From Ruania zhangjianzhongii (lineage in GTDB: Bacteria > Actinomycetota > Actinomycetes > Actinomycetales > Beutenbergiaceae), in NCBI RefSeq assembly GCF_008000995.1, contig NZ_CP042828.1:5003306-5067305 (forward strand): a DNA stretch of 64,000 nucleotides, read 5' to 3'. Positions 54,216 to 63,588 of the stretch are shown one piece after another. The notes beneath the pieces are model-generated. The model was not told the origin of the DNA. It did not search any database and saw only the letters and a program-made list of their open reading frames with translations. The translations under genes were made by a program, and so were the position numbers. The first letter of the stretch is position 1; each line of letters begins with the position of its first letter.

Positions 54216-55559
54216 TCACGTCCGGGTTTCGCTGGGTTCCTCATCACCGGCTGCGCGATCGGCCGCATCCTCCTCTTCCCGGAGCACACCGGGGTCCTTG
54301 GGAACCAGCACGCCCAGGATTCGGTTCAGGTCATGAACACTGGCAAACTCGATCGTGACGTGCCCTTTACGTTGACCAAGGTTAACCTTGACCTTTGTAT
54401 CCAGGTCGTCGGAGAGTCGAGAGGCAAGGTCGCTCAACGCCGCAGAGTGCGCTCCAGCGCGCGGCCGACGGCGCATCTCGGGTTGGATGGGGTCGTCACC
54501 GAGCGTGACGATCTCTTCGGTGGCCCGGACGCTCAGGCCTTCGGCCACGATCCGTTGTGCGAGCCGCTCCATTGCCGCGCCATCGTGCAGTCCCAGAAGG
54601 GCGCGTGCGTGGCCGGCGCTGAGCACCCCGGCGGCCACCCGCCGCTGCACCAGGGGAGGCAGCTTGAGCAGGCGCAGGGTGTTGCTGATCTGGGGGCGGG
54701 ACCGGGCGATGCGTACGGCCAGCTCGTCATGGGTGCAGCCGAAGTCGTCGAGAAGCTGCTGGTAGGCGGCAGCCTCTTCCAACGGGTTGAGCTGCGCCCG
54801 GTGCAGGTTCTCGAGGAGGGCATCCCGGAGCATGTCCTGCTCAGCAGTGTCCCTGATGATCGCCGGCACACTCGTGTTGCCGGCGATCCGGGAGGCGCGC
54901 CAGCGCCGCTCACCCATGATCAGCTCGTAGGTGGTCTCACCGTCCGCATCGGTTCCCGAGGGACGTACCACCACCGGCTGCAGCACGCCCACCTCACGGA
55001 TGGAACTGGCCAGCTCGTTCAGCTCATCGTCGTCGAAGACTTGCCGTGGCTGCTTGGCATTGCGATGTACTGCCGCCACCGGGATCTCGGCGAAGGTCGC
55101 GCCCGGTACCGGACGTAGCGCGTCCTGGTCGGTCCCGGCCGGGCCAGGTGCTGCTGGCGCCGGCGGTGTGGCAGCGGCACTCTCCGGTGCTGGATCTGGC
55201 GACTTGCTGGTGCGGGCCGTGGTCGCCGATCCGGCGGTGTCGGCAGGTTCGGGTGCGGTTCCGTTGTCTGACTCTTCAAGCTCGGCGAGCAGCGCTTCAC
55301 TCGCACTGAGGGCGGCGGTGCTTGTCGCTGTGGCGGGTGATGTCGCGCTGGGCACGGCGTCCCCGGAACTGGCGGACGTCGGGGACGTCGAGACCGGACT
55401 GGCGTTGCTCGGGGCGGACGTCGCGAGTGGGTCGCCATCCTTCTCTGCGCGGTCCTGGAAGAAGACGTCCACGGGCCGCTGACTTCCCCCGGAACCGGCG
55501 GGACCGGAAGGGATTAGCGCGCCCAGCCCACGCCCCAACGCTCGACGCCGCTCACTCAC
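54216..55559 (-). CDS. parB: Chromosome partitioning protein ParB
   Basis: The 447-residue protein begins with [15 protein letters not shown], the ParA-interaction end, followed by a long Ser/Thr/Ala-rich linker. The CTP-binding domain has [22 protein letters not shown] and GERRWRAS. The HTH domain ([21 protein letters not shown]) binds parS. The start is a GTG that overlaps the parA stop. It spreads from parS sites, of which many lie beyond parA, to form the partition complex. Confidence 0.95.
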   Translation of the reverse strand: MSERRRALGRGLGALIPSGPAGSGGSQRPVDVFFQDRAEKDGDPLATSAPSNASPVSTSPTSASSGDAVPSATSPATATSTAALSASEALLAELEESDNGTAPEPADTAGSATTARTSKSPDPAPESAAATPPAPAAPGPAGTDQDALRPVPGATFAEIPVAAVHRNAKQPRQVFDDDELNELASSIREVGVLQPVVVRPSGTDADGETTYELIMGERRWRASRIAGNTSVPAIIRDTAEQDMLRDALLENLHRAQLNPLEEAAAYQQLLDDFGCTHDELAVRIARSRPQISNTLRLLKLPPLVQRRVAAGVLSAGHARALLGLHDGAAMERLAQRIVAEGLSVRATEEIVTLGDDPIQPEMRRRPRAGAHSAALSDLASRLSDDLDTKVKVNLGQRKGHVTIEFASVHDLNRILGVLVPKDPGVLREEEDAADRAAGDEEPSETRT

Positions 55560-56653
55560 TGTTCTGCTCCTTCGTTGACGCCCTCGACGGACTCGACCGC
55601 GACATCGCGGTCCTCACCTTCCGTAGGGGCAGTGGTAGTGCCGGCTTCACTTCCGGGCGGGGGTTCGATGCCGCGGCGAGCGATCTCGCGAGCTGCCTCC
55701 AGATACGCCAGGGCCCCGGTAGAGCCCGCGTCATAGGTCAGGACGGTCTGGGCGTAGGACGGCGCCTCGGAGATTCGCACCGACCGGGGAATCGCCGTGC
55801 GGAGCGTCTGGTCCGGGAAGTGCTCCCGCACCTCTTCTGCGACCTGCTGCGCCAAGTTGGTACGCCCGTCGAACATGGTGAGCATGATGGTGGAGACGTG
55901 CAGCGCCGGATTGAGGTGTGCGCGGATCAGGTTGATGCTGTTCAGCAGCTGACTCAGACCTTCGAGGGCGTAGTACTCACACTGGATCGGGATGAGTACC
56001 TCGCGAGCCGTGACGAAGGCGTTCACGGTGAGCAGGCCCAGGCTCGGGGGACAATCCACGAAGACGTAGTCGATCCGTGGCTCGCCACGGCGTGAGCGGG
56101 CACGAAGGTAGGCCGCCAACGCGTTGCGCAGCCGGTTCTCCCGCGCCACGAGCGAGACGAGTTCGATCTCAGCACCGGAGAGCTCGATCGTCGCCGGGGC
56201 ACAGTACAGACCGGGGATCGCCTCCGACTCCTGCACGACGTCTTCGAGCGGAACATCGTTGATCAGCACGTCGTAAGTCGACGGGACCCCACTGTGGTGC
56301 TCGATGCCGAGGGCCGTTGAGGCATTTCCTTGAGGATCGTTATCAATAACGAGGACGCGGAGGCCCGACTTCGCCAGTGCTGCCGCCACGTTCACGGCAG
56401 TGGTGGTCTTGCCGACGCCGCCCTTCTGATTCGCTACCGTCAGCACCCGCGTCTGCAGTGGTGGCGGGAACTTCGTGCCGGCAAACTCGATCCGACGTCG
56501 GGTGTCCTGGGCGAGCTGTGCCGCCAGTGGGGTGCTCTCGTCCATGATCGGGATGGCGTCCATCAGGGCCAGACGTCGTTCCTCCTCTGGCGAGAGTGGC
56601 GTCGTCACGTCCACAATCGACTGCGGACCTGCCGCACCGTCATCCTGACCCAC
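55556..56653 (-). CDS. parA: Chromosome partitioning ATPase ParA
   Basis: The 365-residue protein is read from the GTG at 56653. It has an N-terminal extension of about 65 residues, then the deviant Walker [15 protein letters not shown] and Walker [13 protein letters not shown]. It binds DNA non-specifically and moves ParB-parS complexes. The gene is coupled to parB. Its promoter side faces the parS island, with the nearest site 347 bp upstream. The C-terminal tail is acidic. Confidence 0.95.
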   Translation of the reverse strand: MGQDDGAAGPQSIVDVTTPLSPEEERRLALMDAIPIMDESTPLAAQLAQDTRRRIEFAGTKFPPPLQTRVLTVANQKGGVGKTTTAVNVAAALAKSGLRVLVIDNDPQGNASTALGIEHHSGVPSTYDVLINDVPLEDVVQESEAIPGLYCAPATIELSGAEIELVSLVARENRLRNALAAYLRARSRRGEPRIDYVFVDCPPSLGLLTVNAFVTAREVLIPIQCEYYALEGLSQLLNSINLIRAHLNPALHVSTIMLTMFDGRTNLAQQVAEEVREHFPDQTLRTAIPRSVRISEAPSYAQTVLTYDAGSTGALAYLEAAREIARRGIEPPPGSEAGTTTAPTEGEDRDVAVESVEGVNEGAEQ

Positions 56654-56755
56654 CTGTCATCCCTTCGCTGCCAACCCTCCAAGAGTAGACGTCTCGGGCT
56701 CAACCGACGAACTCTTGGGTCACCTGGTGGACAACTCTCGTGTCCACTCACGGCC

Positions 56756-56825
56756 TGTGGATAACTTCGGTACTGGTGTGCATAAGTCACTATCATGTGT
56801 ATAACCGGTACGGATCTGTGGATAA
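56756..56825. other. DnaA-box cluster upstream of parA
   Basis: Two perfect TGTGGATAA 9-mers lie at 56756-56764 and 56817-56825. One-mismatch copies are TGTGCATAA (56777) and TGTGTATAA (56796). A TGTGGATAT copy follows at 56960. Perfect 9-mers have the E. coli consensus. Confidence 0.6.
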
Positions 56826-56999
56826 CTTCCGGCCTGGGTGGTGCGAAGCTACTGCCGCCGCGGTGTCGTCCACGCAGAACCTGTGCAATCGCAACAGATT
56901 TCGACTGTGTCGAGCTGATCCGTGTGGACACGACACCTTTCCACATGGCGGCACCGACGTGTGGATATCTGCGCCAATGTGCACCGCGATGAGTTGCCA

Positions 57000-57013
57000 G
57001 TTCCACGTGAAAC
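57000..57013. promoter_or_regulatory. parS site 1
   Basis: GTTCCACGTGAAAC, one mismatch from the 14-bp parS core GTTTCACGTGAAAC; nearest to parA. Confidence 0.9.
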
Positions 57014-57232
57014 GACGTCATCCACAGCCAGCCGTTCTCGGCGGCACTCGACGGATACGGCAGCGACGGTTCGACCCCGGTGCTGAGCCTTCCCGATGGA
57101 CCGTATGCCGTACTGCCAGCAGCTCCATCCTGTCAGCAGCTCCGTTTGGACGCTGGGCCGGCCGACACGCCTCCGATGGCCACCCTCCTGTCGGTCTACG
57201 CCGATGGGTCACGCACCAATACCAGGGGAGGC

Positions 57233-57246
57233 GTTCCACGTGAAAC
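57233..57246. promoter_or_regulatory. parS site 2
   Basis: GTTCCACGTGAAAC, one mismatch from the parS core. Confidence 0.9.
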
Positions 57247-57616
57247 AGGAGGCGGTGACTCAAGTGGGGCTTCGATGAAGTCTGGCGCTCGAGCCATAAC
57301 CCACGCGCTCGCCCCAGGTGGACCCGCGCAGCCTCATAACCTTCCGGCCCGCACCCACCACACCGACCAGGCCTGTCCATCACGAAGCCGTCGGGGAGCC
57401 GGGGCAGTACGCCTCGGCCCGGATAGGTGCCGGGGAACAGTGGACGAACCCGGCCGGCCGCACCACGCTTCGGTCAAGTGGAGCGATGGGTAGGTCCCGC
57501 TGCGCCGTGCTGCCAGGGATGACAGCGTCGGTGCGCAATCGCTCGGCGGTCTGCGAGAACCGAGACGAGATGAACAGCCGAACGCCTTCACAGGTCCAGC
57601 GACCTCACGACGATCG

Positions 57617-57630
57617 GTTCCACGTGAAAC
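57617..57630. promoter_or_regulatory. parS site 3
   Basis: GTTCCACGTGAAAC, one mismatch from the parS core. Confidence 0.9.
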
Positions 57631-57780
57631 ACTCCACGCCGGAGCTGCGTTGATTGCGGCCCGTGCAATGTCGGTCCGTGGAACGCGCGCACCACGGTGA
57701 TCGTCCGGACGACGGCCGAGCCCAGCCCAGCCCAGCCCAGCCCAGCATCATCGTGCTTAGCCGGCATCGGTAACCGACCC

Positions 57781-57794
57781 GTTTCACGTGAAAC
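57781..57794. promoter_or_regulatory. parS site 4 (exact core)
   Basis: GTTTCACGTGAAAC, a perfect core palindrome. Confidence 0.95.
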
Positions 57795-58009
57795 CTCACA
57801 AGCAAGTCGCATCGAGACGCGCCGCGGAAGCGGGGACGATGCCGCACCAGAGGATCCGAGAGATCAGCCAGCATCATCACTGAGTCTTCGCCTGCCGTCG
57901 GCCGACCCATATCGCCACAGGATTCGTTGCGGCCACACGACCGAATCCCTAGACAGCGCCGCTACGGACCGTGCTTTACCCAGCCCGCTCCCCAAGCATC
58001 AGCTTCGGT

Positions 58010-58023
58010 GTTTCACGTGAAAC
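58010..58023. promoter_or_regulatory. parS site 5 (exact 16-bp)
   Basis: GTTTCACGTGAAAC within the full TGTTTCACGTGAAACA consensus at 58009-58024. Confidence 0.97.
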
Positions 58024-58132
58024 ATCGAAGCCAAGGGAACCGATCCGCTTCACATGAACAAGCACGAGATTGGAGGATGTGGCCCTGCACCCGACCTCTG
58101 GCGTTCCCGTCAGTCGCGAGCAGGAGAGGCTC

Positions 58133-58146
58133 GTTTCACGTAAAAC
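58133..58146. promoter_or_regulatory. parS site 6 (variant)
   Basis: GTTTCACGTAAAAC, one mismatch in the core right half. Confidence 0.75.
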
Positions 58147-58381
58147 ACGCTCAACGACGCACGTACGACAGACCGGCGCCTCGCGCCTAAACCGGCACAG
58201 GAACCGGGGCTGGAGCTGGTAGGACCGAGAAAGAGAGCCGTGTTGCATCCCAACACCGATACCGCAACGAAGTAGCGCGAATGTACTCGAGGCTCTTGAC
58301 GCCGATTCGATCCATACTGCGTATCGCGCACTGAAAGCCCCCGTGCCACCCGCACTGAAGGTAGCGGGCTCGCACCCGTCC

Positions 58382-58395
58382 GTTCCACGTGAAAC
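58382..58395. promoter_or_regulatory. parS site 7
   Basis: GTTCCACGTGAAAC, one mismatch from the parS core. Confidence 0.9.
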
Positions 58396-58644
58396 TAAAG
58401 CGATTCCCGATGGGTCATCGAACCAACGAAATGGGCAGCCCAGGCCCACGGGACGTGCAGTCTCCACCCTCACTCAGCACCGCCGGCCTAACTCATGGAA
58501 CCTCCCACCACAATCGTCACGAGTACCTTCGCCCGGCCCCGCGTCAATTGGACCCAGGAACCCGATCACCGGTCACCGTTCCGGCAGCACAGCCTTTCTG
58601 CGGCCCGGTCCCACTGAGCGGCAATGAGTCGGCTTACGCTCATC

Positions 58645-58658
58645 GTTCCACGTGAAAC
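58645..58658. promoter_or_regulatory. parS site 8
   Basis: GTTCCACGTGAAAC, one mismatch from the parS core. Confidence 0.9.
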
Positions 58659-59058
58659 CGACGCAGGCAGCATCGTCGGGCCATGACTGCTAACCCGGCA
58701 CAGTGAGGATCGCGGAGGGGAGGGTCACCCGCATCGGTTGAGCGCCACAGCTATATGGATGGCGGCTACTGGGTCCGAGCTCCGCTAGGCGCAGACAGCC
58801 GCGACGCGTCCGCAATCTGAACGCACGTGGTGAAGATGCATCTCAATCTGGTTCCTGCGCACCCCGAACAGCGGGGCGCCCTAGAACGCGGAATCGACCA
58901 GTACCCTGCGTGGCGCATGGATCATCCCCATCACGTCACAGGGACCGAGCACAACTACGACCATCCCGAGTGACCAGTCGTCACGGTCCGCAGCCTCTTT
59001 ACGCTTGCACCCGGATGTTGCTCGGAGCGTCAACCCGGGACACCCAAGTTCAAGGAGC

Positions 59059-59072
59059 GTTCCACGTGAAAC
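59059..59072. promoter_or_regulatory. parS site 9
   Basis: GTTCCACGTGAAAC; paired with site 10, 40 bp apart. Confidence 0.9.
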
Positions 59073-59098
59073 GGTAGCGGAGTAGTCCTCCCTGTCCA

Positions 59099-59112
59099 GT
59101 TCCACGTGAAAC
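59099..59112. promoter_or_regulatory. parS site 10
   Basis: GTTCCACGTGAAAC; closest-spaced neighbour of site 9. Confidence 0.9.
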
Positions 59113-59233
59113 CTCGGGGTGCGTGATCCAACCGGGTGTCGCTACTCAGCCCATCCACGAGTACGGCCAATCCCACCGCGGAGCTCGGACCCCGCCTTCC
59201 CAGCCACGACTGCTGGGGGACTTCGTAGCACTC

Positions 59234-59247
59234 GTTCCACGTGAAAC
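59234..59247. promoter_or_regulatory. parS site 11
   Basis: GTTCCACGTGAAAC, one mismatch from the parS core. Confidence 0.9.
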
Positions 59248-59452
59248 TGAGCGCGATGCTGGCGAGCCTGACTCCGACTGCTCGTTGGGCTGCAGTTTGT
59301 AGGGTCCGCCGCGGTTCCTAGTCAGACTCAGCTACCGGCTTTCTCCGCAAGGCCGGAACGCCGCAACACCGCAACACCGGAACACACGGCCTCTCCGGCA
59401 CTCCACCTCACATCATTCCTCCCGCTGCCCAATTGCGCCAGATACAGACTCC

Positions 59453-59466
59453 GTTTCACGTGAAAC
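59453..59466. promoter_or_regulatory. parS site 12 (exact core)
   Basis: GTTTCACGTGAAAC, a perfect core palindrome. Confidence 0.95.
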
Positions 59467-59702
59467 CCTGAATCGGCACAGGGGCACGTGGAGGAGCCAG
59501 CTCCGCGACGCTCTCTCAGCAACGGCTGGCAATGATGCGGCCGACATGCGCCATCAAGTCGAGTGCGTGCGTCGCGACGCCAAGCGGCGTGACGAACCGG
59601 CATCGTCACGGCGACAGCGGCATCCACCCCGGAAAACGGGACCGGATCCGATCCCAAAACCTCTTCGATTCCCCACACGATCGGGCTCTCCCTAGGGCGG
59701 CC

Positions 59703-59716
59703 GTTTCACGTGGAAC
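59703..59716. promoter_or_regulatory. parS site 13
   Basis: GTTTCACGTGGAAC, the mirror image of the GTTCCACGTGAAAC sites. Confidence 0.9.
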
Positions 59717-60048
59717 GGATCTCACCTGCGGCTGATGATGGACAAGCGAGTGTCCACCGGTCAACAGCGAACAAGGACCCGCCCGCCCAAAGAACGCGAC
59801 CCGAGGACGATAGCCCCGCCGCACGATCGACCTGGGTCGCTGGCTCATCCGCCCGTTATCCAAACGAGGTTCGCCGTACATGCGAGAACCAACTCCGACT
59901 CCGTTGGCTAACACCGACACCCATCCTCGACACCCGCACATAGTTCACTGGTGGATCACCGTCGGAAACCGATCAGAGGCTCACGGCGCATGACCTGGAC
60001 CGATCGGCTCGGCCAGGACTCACTACCTTCCCGCCCCTGAGGTCGATA

Positions 60049-60062
60049 GATCCACGTGAAAC
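60049..60062. promoter_or_regulatory. parS site 14 (variant)
   Basis: GATCCACGTGAAAC, two mismatches from the parS core; nearest to rsmG. Confidence 0.7.
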
Positions 60063-60395
60063 AACACCGCTCATCAGATCGAGCGTGCTCTAGAAAGCCA
60101 CCACCCGCGTGGCCTCCACAGATTGCTCCACCCGAACGCGGATAAGAAGGCACCGAGAGCTCGGCCCCTCCTGGTCGGCGGGATCCAGCCTTCACTCAGC
60201 AATCAGGCCGTCCGTCCGAGAGCGGGGTAGACCTCCGCCTGCGCCCCAGACCCCGAGCCTCCGCCACCGCGGCCGGCCTCATCCAAGACCGACCTCCGTG
60301 AGGAGAAGATCGGCCGGGGTCGAACGCAAGGTCAGTGAGCATGCCCCCGGAATCGGCCGCTGGCGAACCGATACGACGCCCCAGCACAGTGCGAT

Positions 60396-60417
60396 AATTA
60401 GAACCGTTGTTCTAATT
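60396..60417. promoter_or_regulatory. AT-rich palindrome with GAAC-N4-GTTC core
   Basis: AATTAGAAC-CGTT-GTTCTAATT has perfect 9-bp arms. It lies 20 bp beyond the rsmG stop, so it may be the rsmG terminator. The GAAC-N4-GTTC core also resembles a LexA/SOS box. Confidence 0.45.
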
Positions 60418-60437
60418 GAGAATCCTGTGCGGAGTCT

Positions 60438-61082
60438 TCAGCGTTTGCGCGCTTCGACGACTCGGGTGACGTCGCCGTCACCAAGCATGTCGACCGCGTG
60501 CACGGTCACCTCGACAACGCCGAGTTTGTGCAGCACCCGATCCGCCTTGGCAACTTCTTCTTCGGCTCGCTGACCCTTCTGCGCGAGCAACCGCCCTCCC
60601 GGGGCGACCAACGGCATGCAGAACTGGGCCAACCGGTCCAGGGCCGCCACCGCCCGCGCGGTCACCGCATCCACGAGCAGGCGGCCATGCAACTCCTCCG
60701 CACGCACCTGGTGCACGGTCACGTTGTCGAGGTCGAGCTCCTCACCCACCTCACGCAACCACTCGACCCGGCGCTGCATCGGCTCCACCAGATGCACCTC
60801 CAGGTCCGGTCGCATCAGCGCGAGCACCACGCCCGGGAGGCCCGCACCCGAGCCAACGTCAGCGAGTGATCCCGTCTCGGGAAGGAACTGTGCAACGGCG
60901 GCAGAATTCAGCACATGCCGCGTCCACAGCTTCGGCAGCTCCCGCGGACCGATCAGGCCACGGAGCTCACCCTCCTGAGCCAGCAGGTCAGCGAAATGCG
61001 CGACACCGCCCCAGCCCAGGCCAAGGATCTCGCGACTTCGCGCATCGTCCACCGCCACACCCTCAGGCGCGTTCTCATTCAT
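60438..61082 (-). CDS. rsmG: 16S rRNA (guanine-527-N7)-methyltransferase
   Basis: The 214-residue protein has LADVGSGAGLPGVVLAL, the SAM-binding loop, and LWTRHVLNSAAVAQF and MPLVAPGGRLLAQKG. It methylates G527 of 16S rRNA, and loss can give low-level streptomycin resistance. It is the last gene of the rpmH-to-rsmG run, 18 bp after jag, and its 3' end borders the parS island. Confidence 0.96.
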   Translation of the reverse strand: MNENAPEGVAVDDARSREILGLGWGGVAHFADLLAQEGELRGLIGPRELPKLWTRHVLNSAAVAQFLPETGSLADVGSGAGLPGVVLALMRPDLEVHLVEPMQRRVEWLREVGEELDLDNVTVHQVRAEELHGRLLVDAVTARAVAALDRLAQFCMPLVAPGGRLLAQKGQRAEEEVAKADRVLHKLGVVEVTVHAVDMLGDGDVTRVVEARKR

Positions 61083-61100
61083 CTCCCGATCCAGAACGGC

Positions 61101-61640
61101 TCAGCTCCCTGCGCGAATCACCACGTGCCGATTCGGCTCGGCACCCTCGGAGTCACTGACCAGGCCCGCAGCAGCAACGGCATCGTGGACCACTTTGCGC
61201 TCGAACGGATTCATCGGCTTGAGCGCCGCGTCCTCACCGTTCTCACGCACCTGCGCGATCGCTTCCTCGGCGAGCGTCGTCAGTTCCTGGCGCCGGTTGT
61301 TGCGAAAGCCGGCGACATCGAGCATCAACCGACTGCGGTCACCGGTCTTCGCCTGGACCGCCAGCCGGGTCAGCTCCTGGAGCGCATCCAGAACCTCACC
61401 CTTCTTCCCGACCAAGGAGTCGAGACCGTCATCGGAGTCCTCGGTCACCACCGCCACTGCCGCCCGGCCGTGGTCCACATCGATGTCGATGTCTCCGTCC
61501 AGATCAGCGATGTCCAACAGTTCCTCGAGGTAGTCGGCGGCAATCTCGCCTTCCTCCTCCAGACCAGCACGTCCATTCTGCGGCTCTTCCGTCTCCGGCT
61601 TCAGCTCGGGTTCGCTCTGTGCCGCGGTCTCGTTCGTCAT
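61101..61640 (-). CDS. jag: Jag/KhpB-like RNA-binding protein (R3H domain)
   Basis: The 179-residue protein has an acidic N-terminus (1-55), a KH-like part (about 60-115: DSLVGKKGEVLDALQELTR) and an R3H domain (about 120-175: RRQELTTLAEEAIAQV; MNPFERKVVHDAV). The typical Jag-N domain is reduced. Its partners bind RNA to control division and wall genes. It is 96 bp downstream of yidC, as usual. Confidence 0.92.
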   Translation of the reverse strand: MTNETAAQSEPELKPETEEPQNGRAGLEEEGEIAADYLEELLDIADLDGDIDIDVDHGRAAVAVVTEDSDDGLDSLVGKKGEVLDALQELTRLAVQAKTGDRSRLMLDVAGFRNNRRQELTTLAEEAIAQVRENGEDAALKPMNPFERKVVHDAVAAAGLVSDSEGAEPNRHVVIRAGS

Positions 61641-61736
61641 CGTCTTCGCCTCTCGTCGTCATCGCGCATCGAGGTGCACTCATGCGCTCGGCCGGCGGTG
61701 CCGGCATGGTTCTGGTTCTCGTCCTGGCCGGCCGCC

Positions 61737-62753
61737 CTATTCGGCGGCTGCTCCCTTGCCCTTACGCTTCGACTTCGGCACGTTGCGCTTCGGCTGCACA
61801 CGCTGCCGCTTCTCCCGCTCGGTCTCCGCCGCGGACTCGCCGTCTTCCAGCTCGAGCGCGACACCCTCATCCTCGAGGGAAACGCCACGGGCCTTCTTGC
61901 TCTTGTTCTTCTTCGCCTTCCGGGCCAGGTACTTCTCCTCGGCCTCCGAACCAGGTGCCGGGGAGTTGCGAATGACGATGAACTGCTGGCCCAGCGTCCA
62001 CAGGTTCGAGGTGGTCCAGTAGATCAGCACACCGATCGGGAAGTTCACTCCGATGAAGACGAAGATGAGCGGGAAGATGTACATCAGCATCCGCTGCTGG
62101 CGTGCCATCGGGTTGTCCAGCGACGCCGCCGGCATGTTCTTCATCGTCAGCTGCCGCTGGGTGAACAGCGTCGTCGCAGACATCAGCACGATCAGCACGG
62201 CAGTGACCACCCGCACCGCAACAGTGGCCTCGTCGCCCATGAAACTCGAAGACAGCGGAGCGCCGAACACTGTGGAGGACTCGACCTGACCGGCGAGCTC
62301 GCGGGTCATCGGACCGATGCTCTCCCGCTGGTAGTCACCAGCCGCTAGCTGTGGCAGCGAGTACAACACCCGGTACAGCGCAAAGAACACCGGCATCTGC
62401 GCGATCAGCGGCAGACACGAGGCGAACGGAGAGGTGCCGGCCTCCTTGTAGATCGCCATCATCTCTTGCTGCTGAGCCTGCCGGGACGCCGGATCCGTCT
62501 TGCCCTTGTACTTTTTCTGCAGCTTCTGGATCTCCGGCTGCACCACCTGCATGCCACGAGAGGCCTTGATCTGGCGCACGAACAGCGGAATCAGCAGGAT
62601 CCGGATGACGATCACCAGGGCGACGATCGAGAGCAGCCAGGTCCAGCCGCCCGCCGGGTCCATGCCCACAAAGGTGAGCACATCGTGCGCCCGCACCATG
62701 ATCCAGGCCACGGCCACCTTCAGTGGCCACAGCACAGTGTCGAAGAAACCCAT
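61737..62753 (-). CDS. yidC: Membrane protein insertase YidC
   Basis: The 338-residue protein has the conserved membrane core with five segments: WTWLLSIVALVIVIRILLIPL, then ASCLPLIAQMPVFFALYRVLY. The IRILLIPLFVRQ block carries the hydrophilic-groove Arg. It inserts membrane proteins with or without SecYEG. The C-terminal tail is basic (KRKGKGAAAE). It is 22 bp downstream of yidD and is followed by jag. Confidence 0.96.
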   Translation of the reverse strand: MGFFDTVLWPLKVAVAWIMVRAHDVLTFVGMDPAGGWTWLLSIVALVIVIRILLIPLFVRQIKASRGMQVVQPEIQKLQKKYKGKTDPASRQAQQQEMMAIYKEAGTSPFASCLPLIAQMPVFFALYRVLYSLPQLAAGDYQRESIGPMTRELAGQVESSTVFGAPLSSSFMGDEATVAVRVVTAVLIVLMSATTLFTQRQLTMKNMPAASLDNPMARQQRMLMYIFPLIFVFIGVNFPIGVLIYWTTSNLWTLGQQFIVIRNSPAPGSEAEEKYLARKAKKNKSKKARGVSLEDEGVALELEDGESAAETEREKRQRVQPKRNVPKSKRKGKGAAAE

Positions 62754-62775
62754 CAGCTGGCTTGGTCTCCTAAGG

Positions 62776-63180
62776 TCAGATCCGCTCCTGCGGACTCTGG
62801 TGGGAAAGTCTGTGGTCGAGCCTAAGGTCTGCGCCTAAGGCTATGCGGTCCGCGTCCGACGGCGAACCATCCGTATCCGTAGGTACGTCTACGTGCTCAG
62901 AGCTGACGTTCCGCCGACGGCGCCAGGGCAGCTCGTCCCGGGACGGCACCTGGTCCACTCCTCCGCCGGACCACGGATTGCACCGCAGGACCCGCCAGAG
63001 CGCTAACACCGTCCCGGTCAACGGCCCGTGCCTGCGTAGAGACCCAAGCGCATAAGCCGAACAGCTCGGGTAGTACCGGCACCGCGGCGCAAACCACGGT
63101 GAGACGACCAACTGGTACCCGCGCACCAGTGCAGTCAACATCCAGGTGAGCGGATTGCGGGAGACAGGGTGCGCGGTCAT
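62776..63180 (-). CDS. yidD: Membrane protein insertion efficiency factor YidD
   Basis: The 134-residue protein starts at an ATG overlapping the rnpA stop (ATGA). It has the YidD block LVVSPWFAPRCRYYPSCSAYALGSL and the NPWSGGGVDQVP ending of the core. The remaining 50 residues are charged and not conserved. The three Cys in the block are conserved in the family. It helps YidC-dependent insertion. Confidence 0.93.
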   Translation of the reverse strand: MTAHPVSRNPLTWMLTALVRGYQLVVSPWFAPRCRYYPSCSAYALGSLRRHGPLTGTVLALWRVLRCNPWSGGGVDQVPSRDELPWRRRRNVSSEHVDVPTDTDGSPSDADRIALGADLRLDHRLSHQSPQERI

Positions 63181-63575
63181 CGGACTGGCTGCCGATCGCT
63201 CTGCGGCACCGATGACGCGCCCCTGCGCCGCAGATCCTTCTCCTGTGCGCGCCGCCACGAGTGACGCAGATCCCCGCGAAGCTCAGCGAACGTCGAACCG
63301 GACGCTGCCGGCAGAGCGCGCACTACCACCGCCGCAGTATCCGGCAATTCTGGGAGATCCTCTGCCATCGCCGCACGCAACCGCCGCTTCACCAGATTGC
63401 GCTGCACGGCACCGCCGACGGCCTTGGACACGACAAAACCCACCCGGGCCGAATCAGCCCGGGTGGCTCCGGTCGAGAAGTGCACCACGACGCGTCGAGT
63501 GCTGCTGCGGGCACCGGCGGAGATCGCCGCGCCGAACTCGTCGCCGTGGCGCATCCGAAACCGAGCCGGCAGCAC
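63177..63575 (-). CDS. rnpA: Ribonuclease P protein component
   Basis: The 132-residue protein has the RNR-type motif RNLVKRRLRAAM and an N-terminal MLPARFRMRHGDEFG. It combines with the RNase P RNA to mature tRNA 5' ends. It lies 14 bp after rpmH and overlaps yidD. Confidence 0.96.
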   Translation of the reverse strand: MLPARFRMRHGDEFGAAISAGARSSTRRVVVHFSTGATRADSARVGFVVSKAVGGAVQRNLVKRRLRAAMAEDLPELPDTAAVVVRALPAASGSTFAELRGDLRHSWRRAQEKDLRRRGASSVPQSDRQPVR

Positions 63576-63588
63576 CGCCCTCAGCGTC

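Larger units (their letters stand above)
56654..60437. other. Non-coding parS island between parA and rsmG
   Basis: The 3.8-kb stretch holds no credible gene: open frames are short, lack family motifs, and cross parS sites as FHVK- or VSRET-like strings. GC content is visibly lower than in flanking genes. It has 14 parS-type sites in about 3.06 kb, DnaA-box-like 9-mers at the parA end, a CCCAG tandem run (57721-57745) and a CAACACC-type repeat near 59360-59385. Confidence 0.75.

Noticed and set aside
57018..57383. Open frames of 60-140 codons in the parS island (both strands).
   Set aside because: They have no family motif, overlap one another and read the parS palindrome as FHVK or VSRET strings.
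58020..58060. A further parS-like string CTTCACATGAAC near 58049.
   Set aside because: It has several mismatches and lost the CACGTG centre, so it was not counted.
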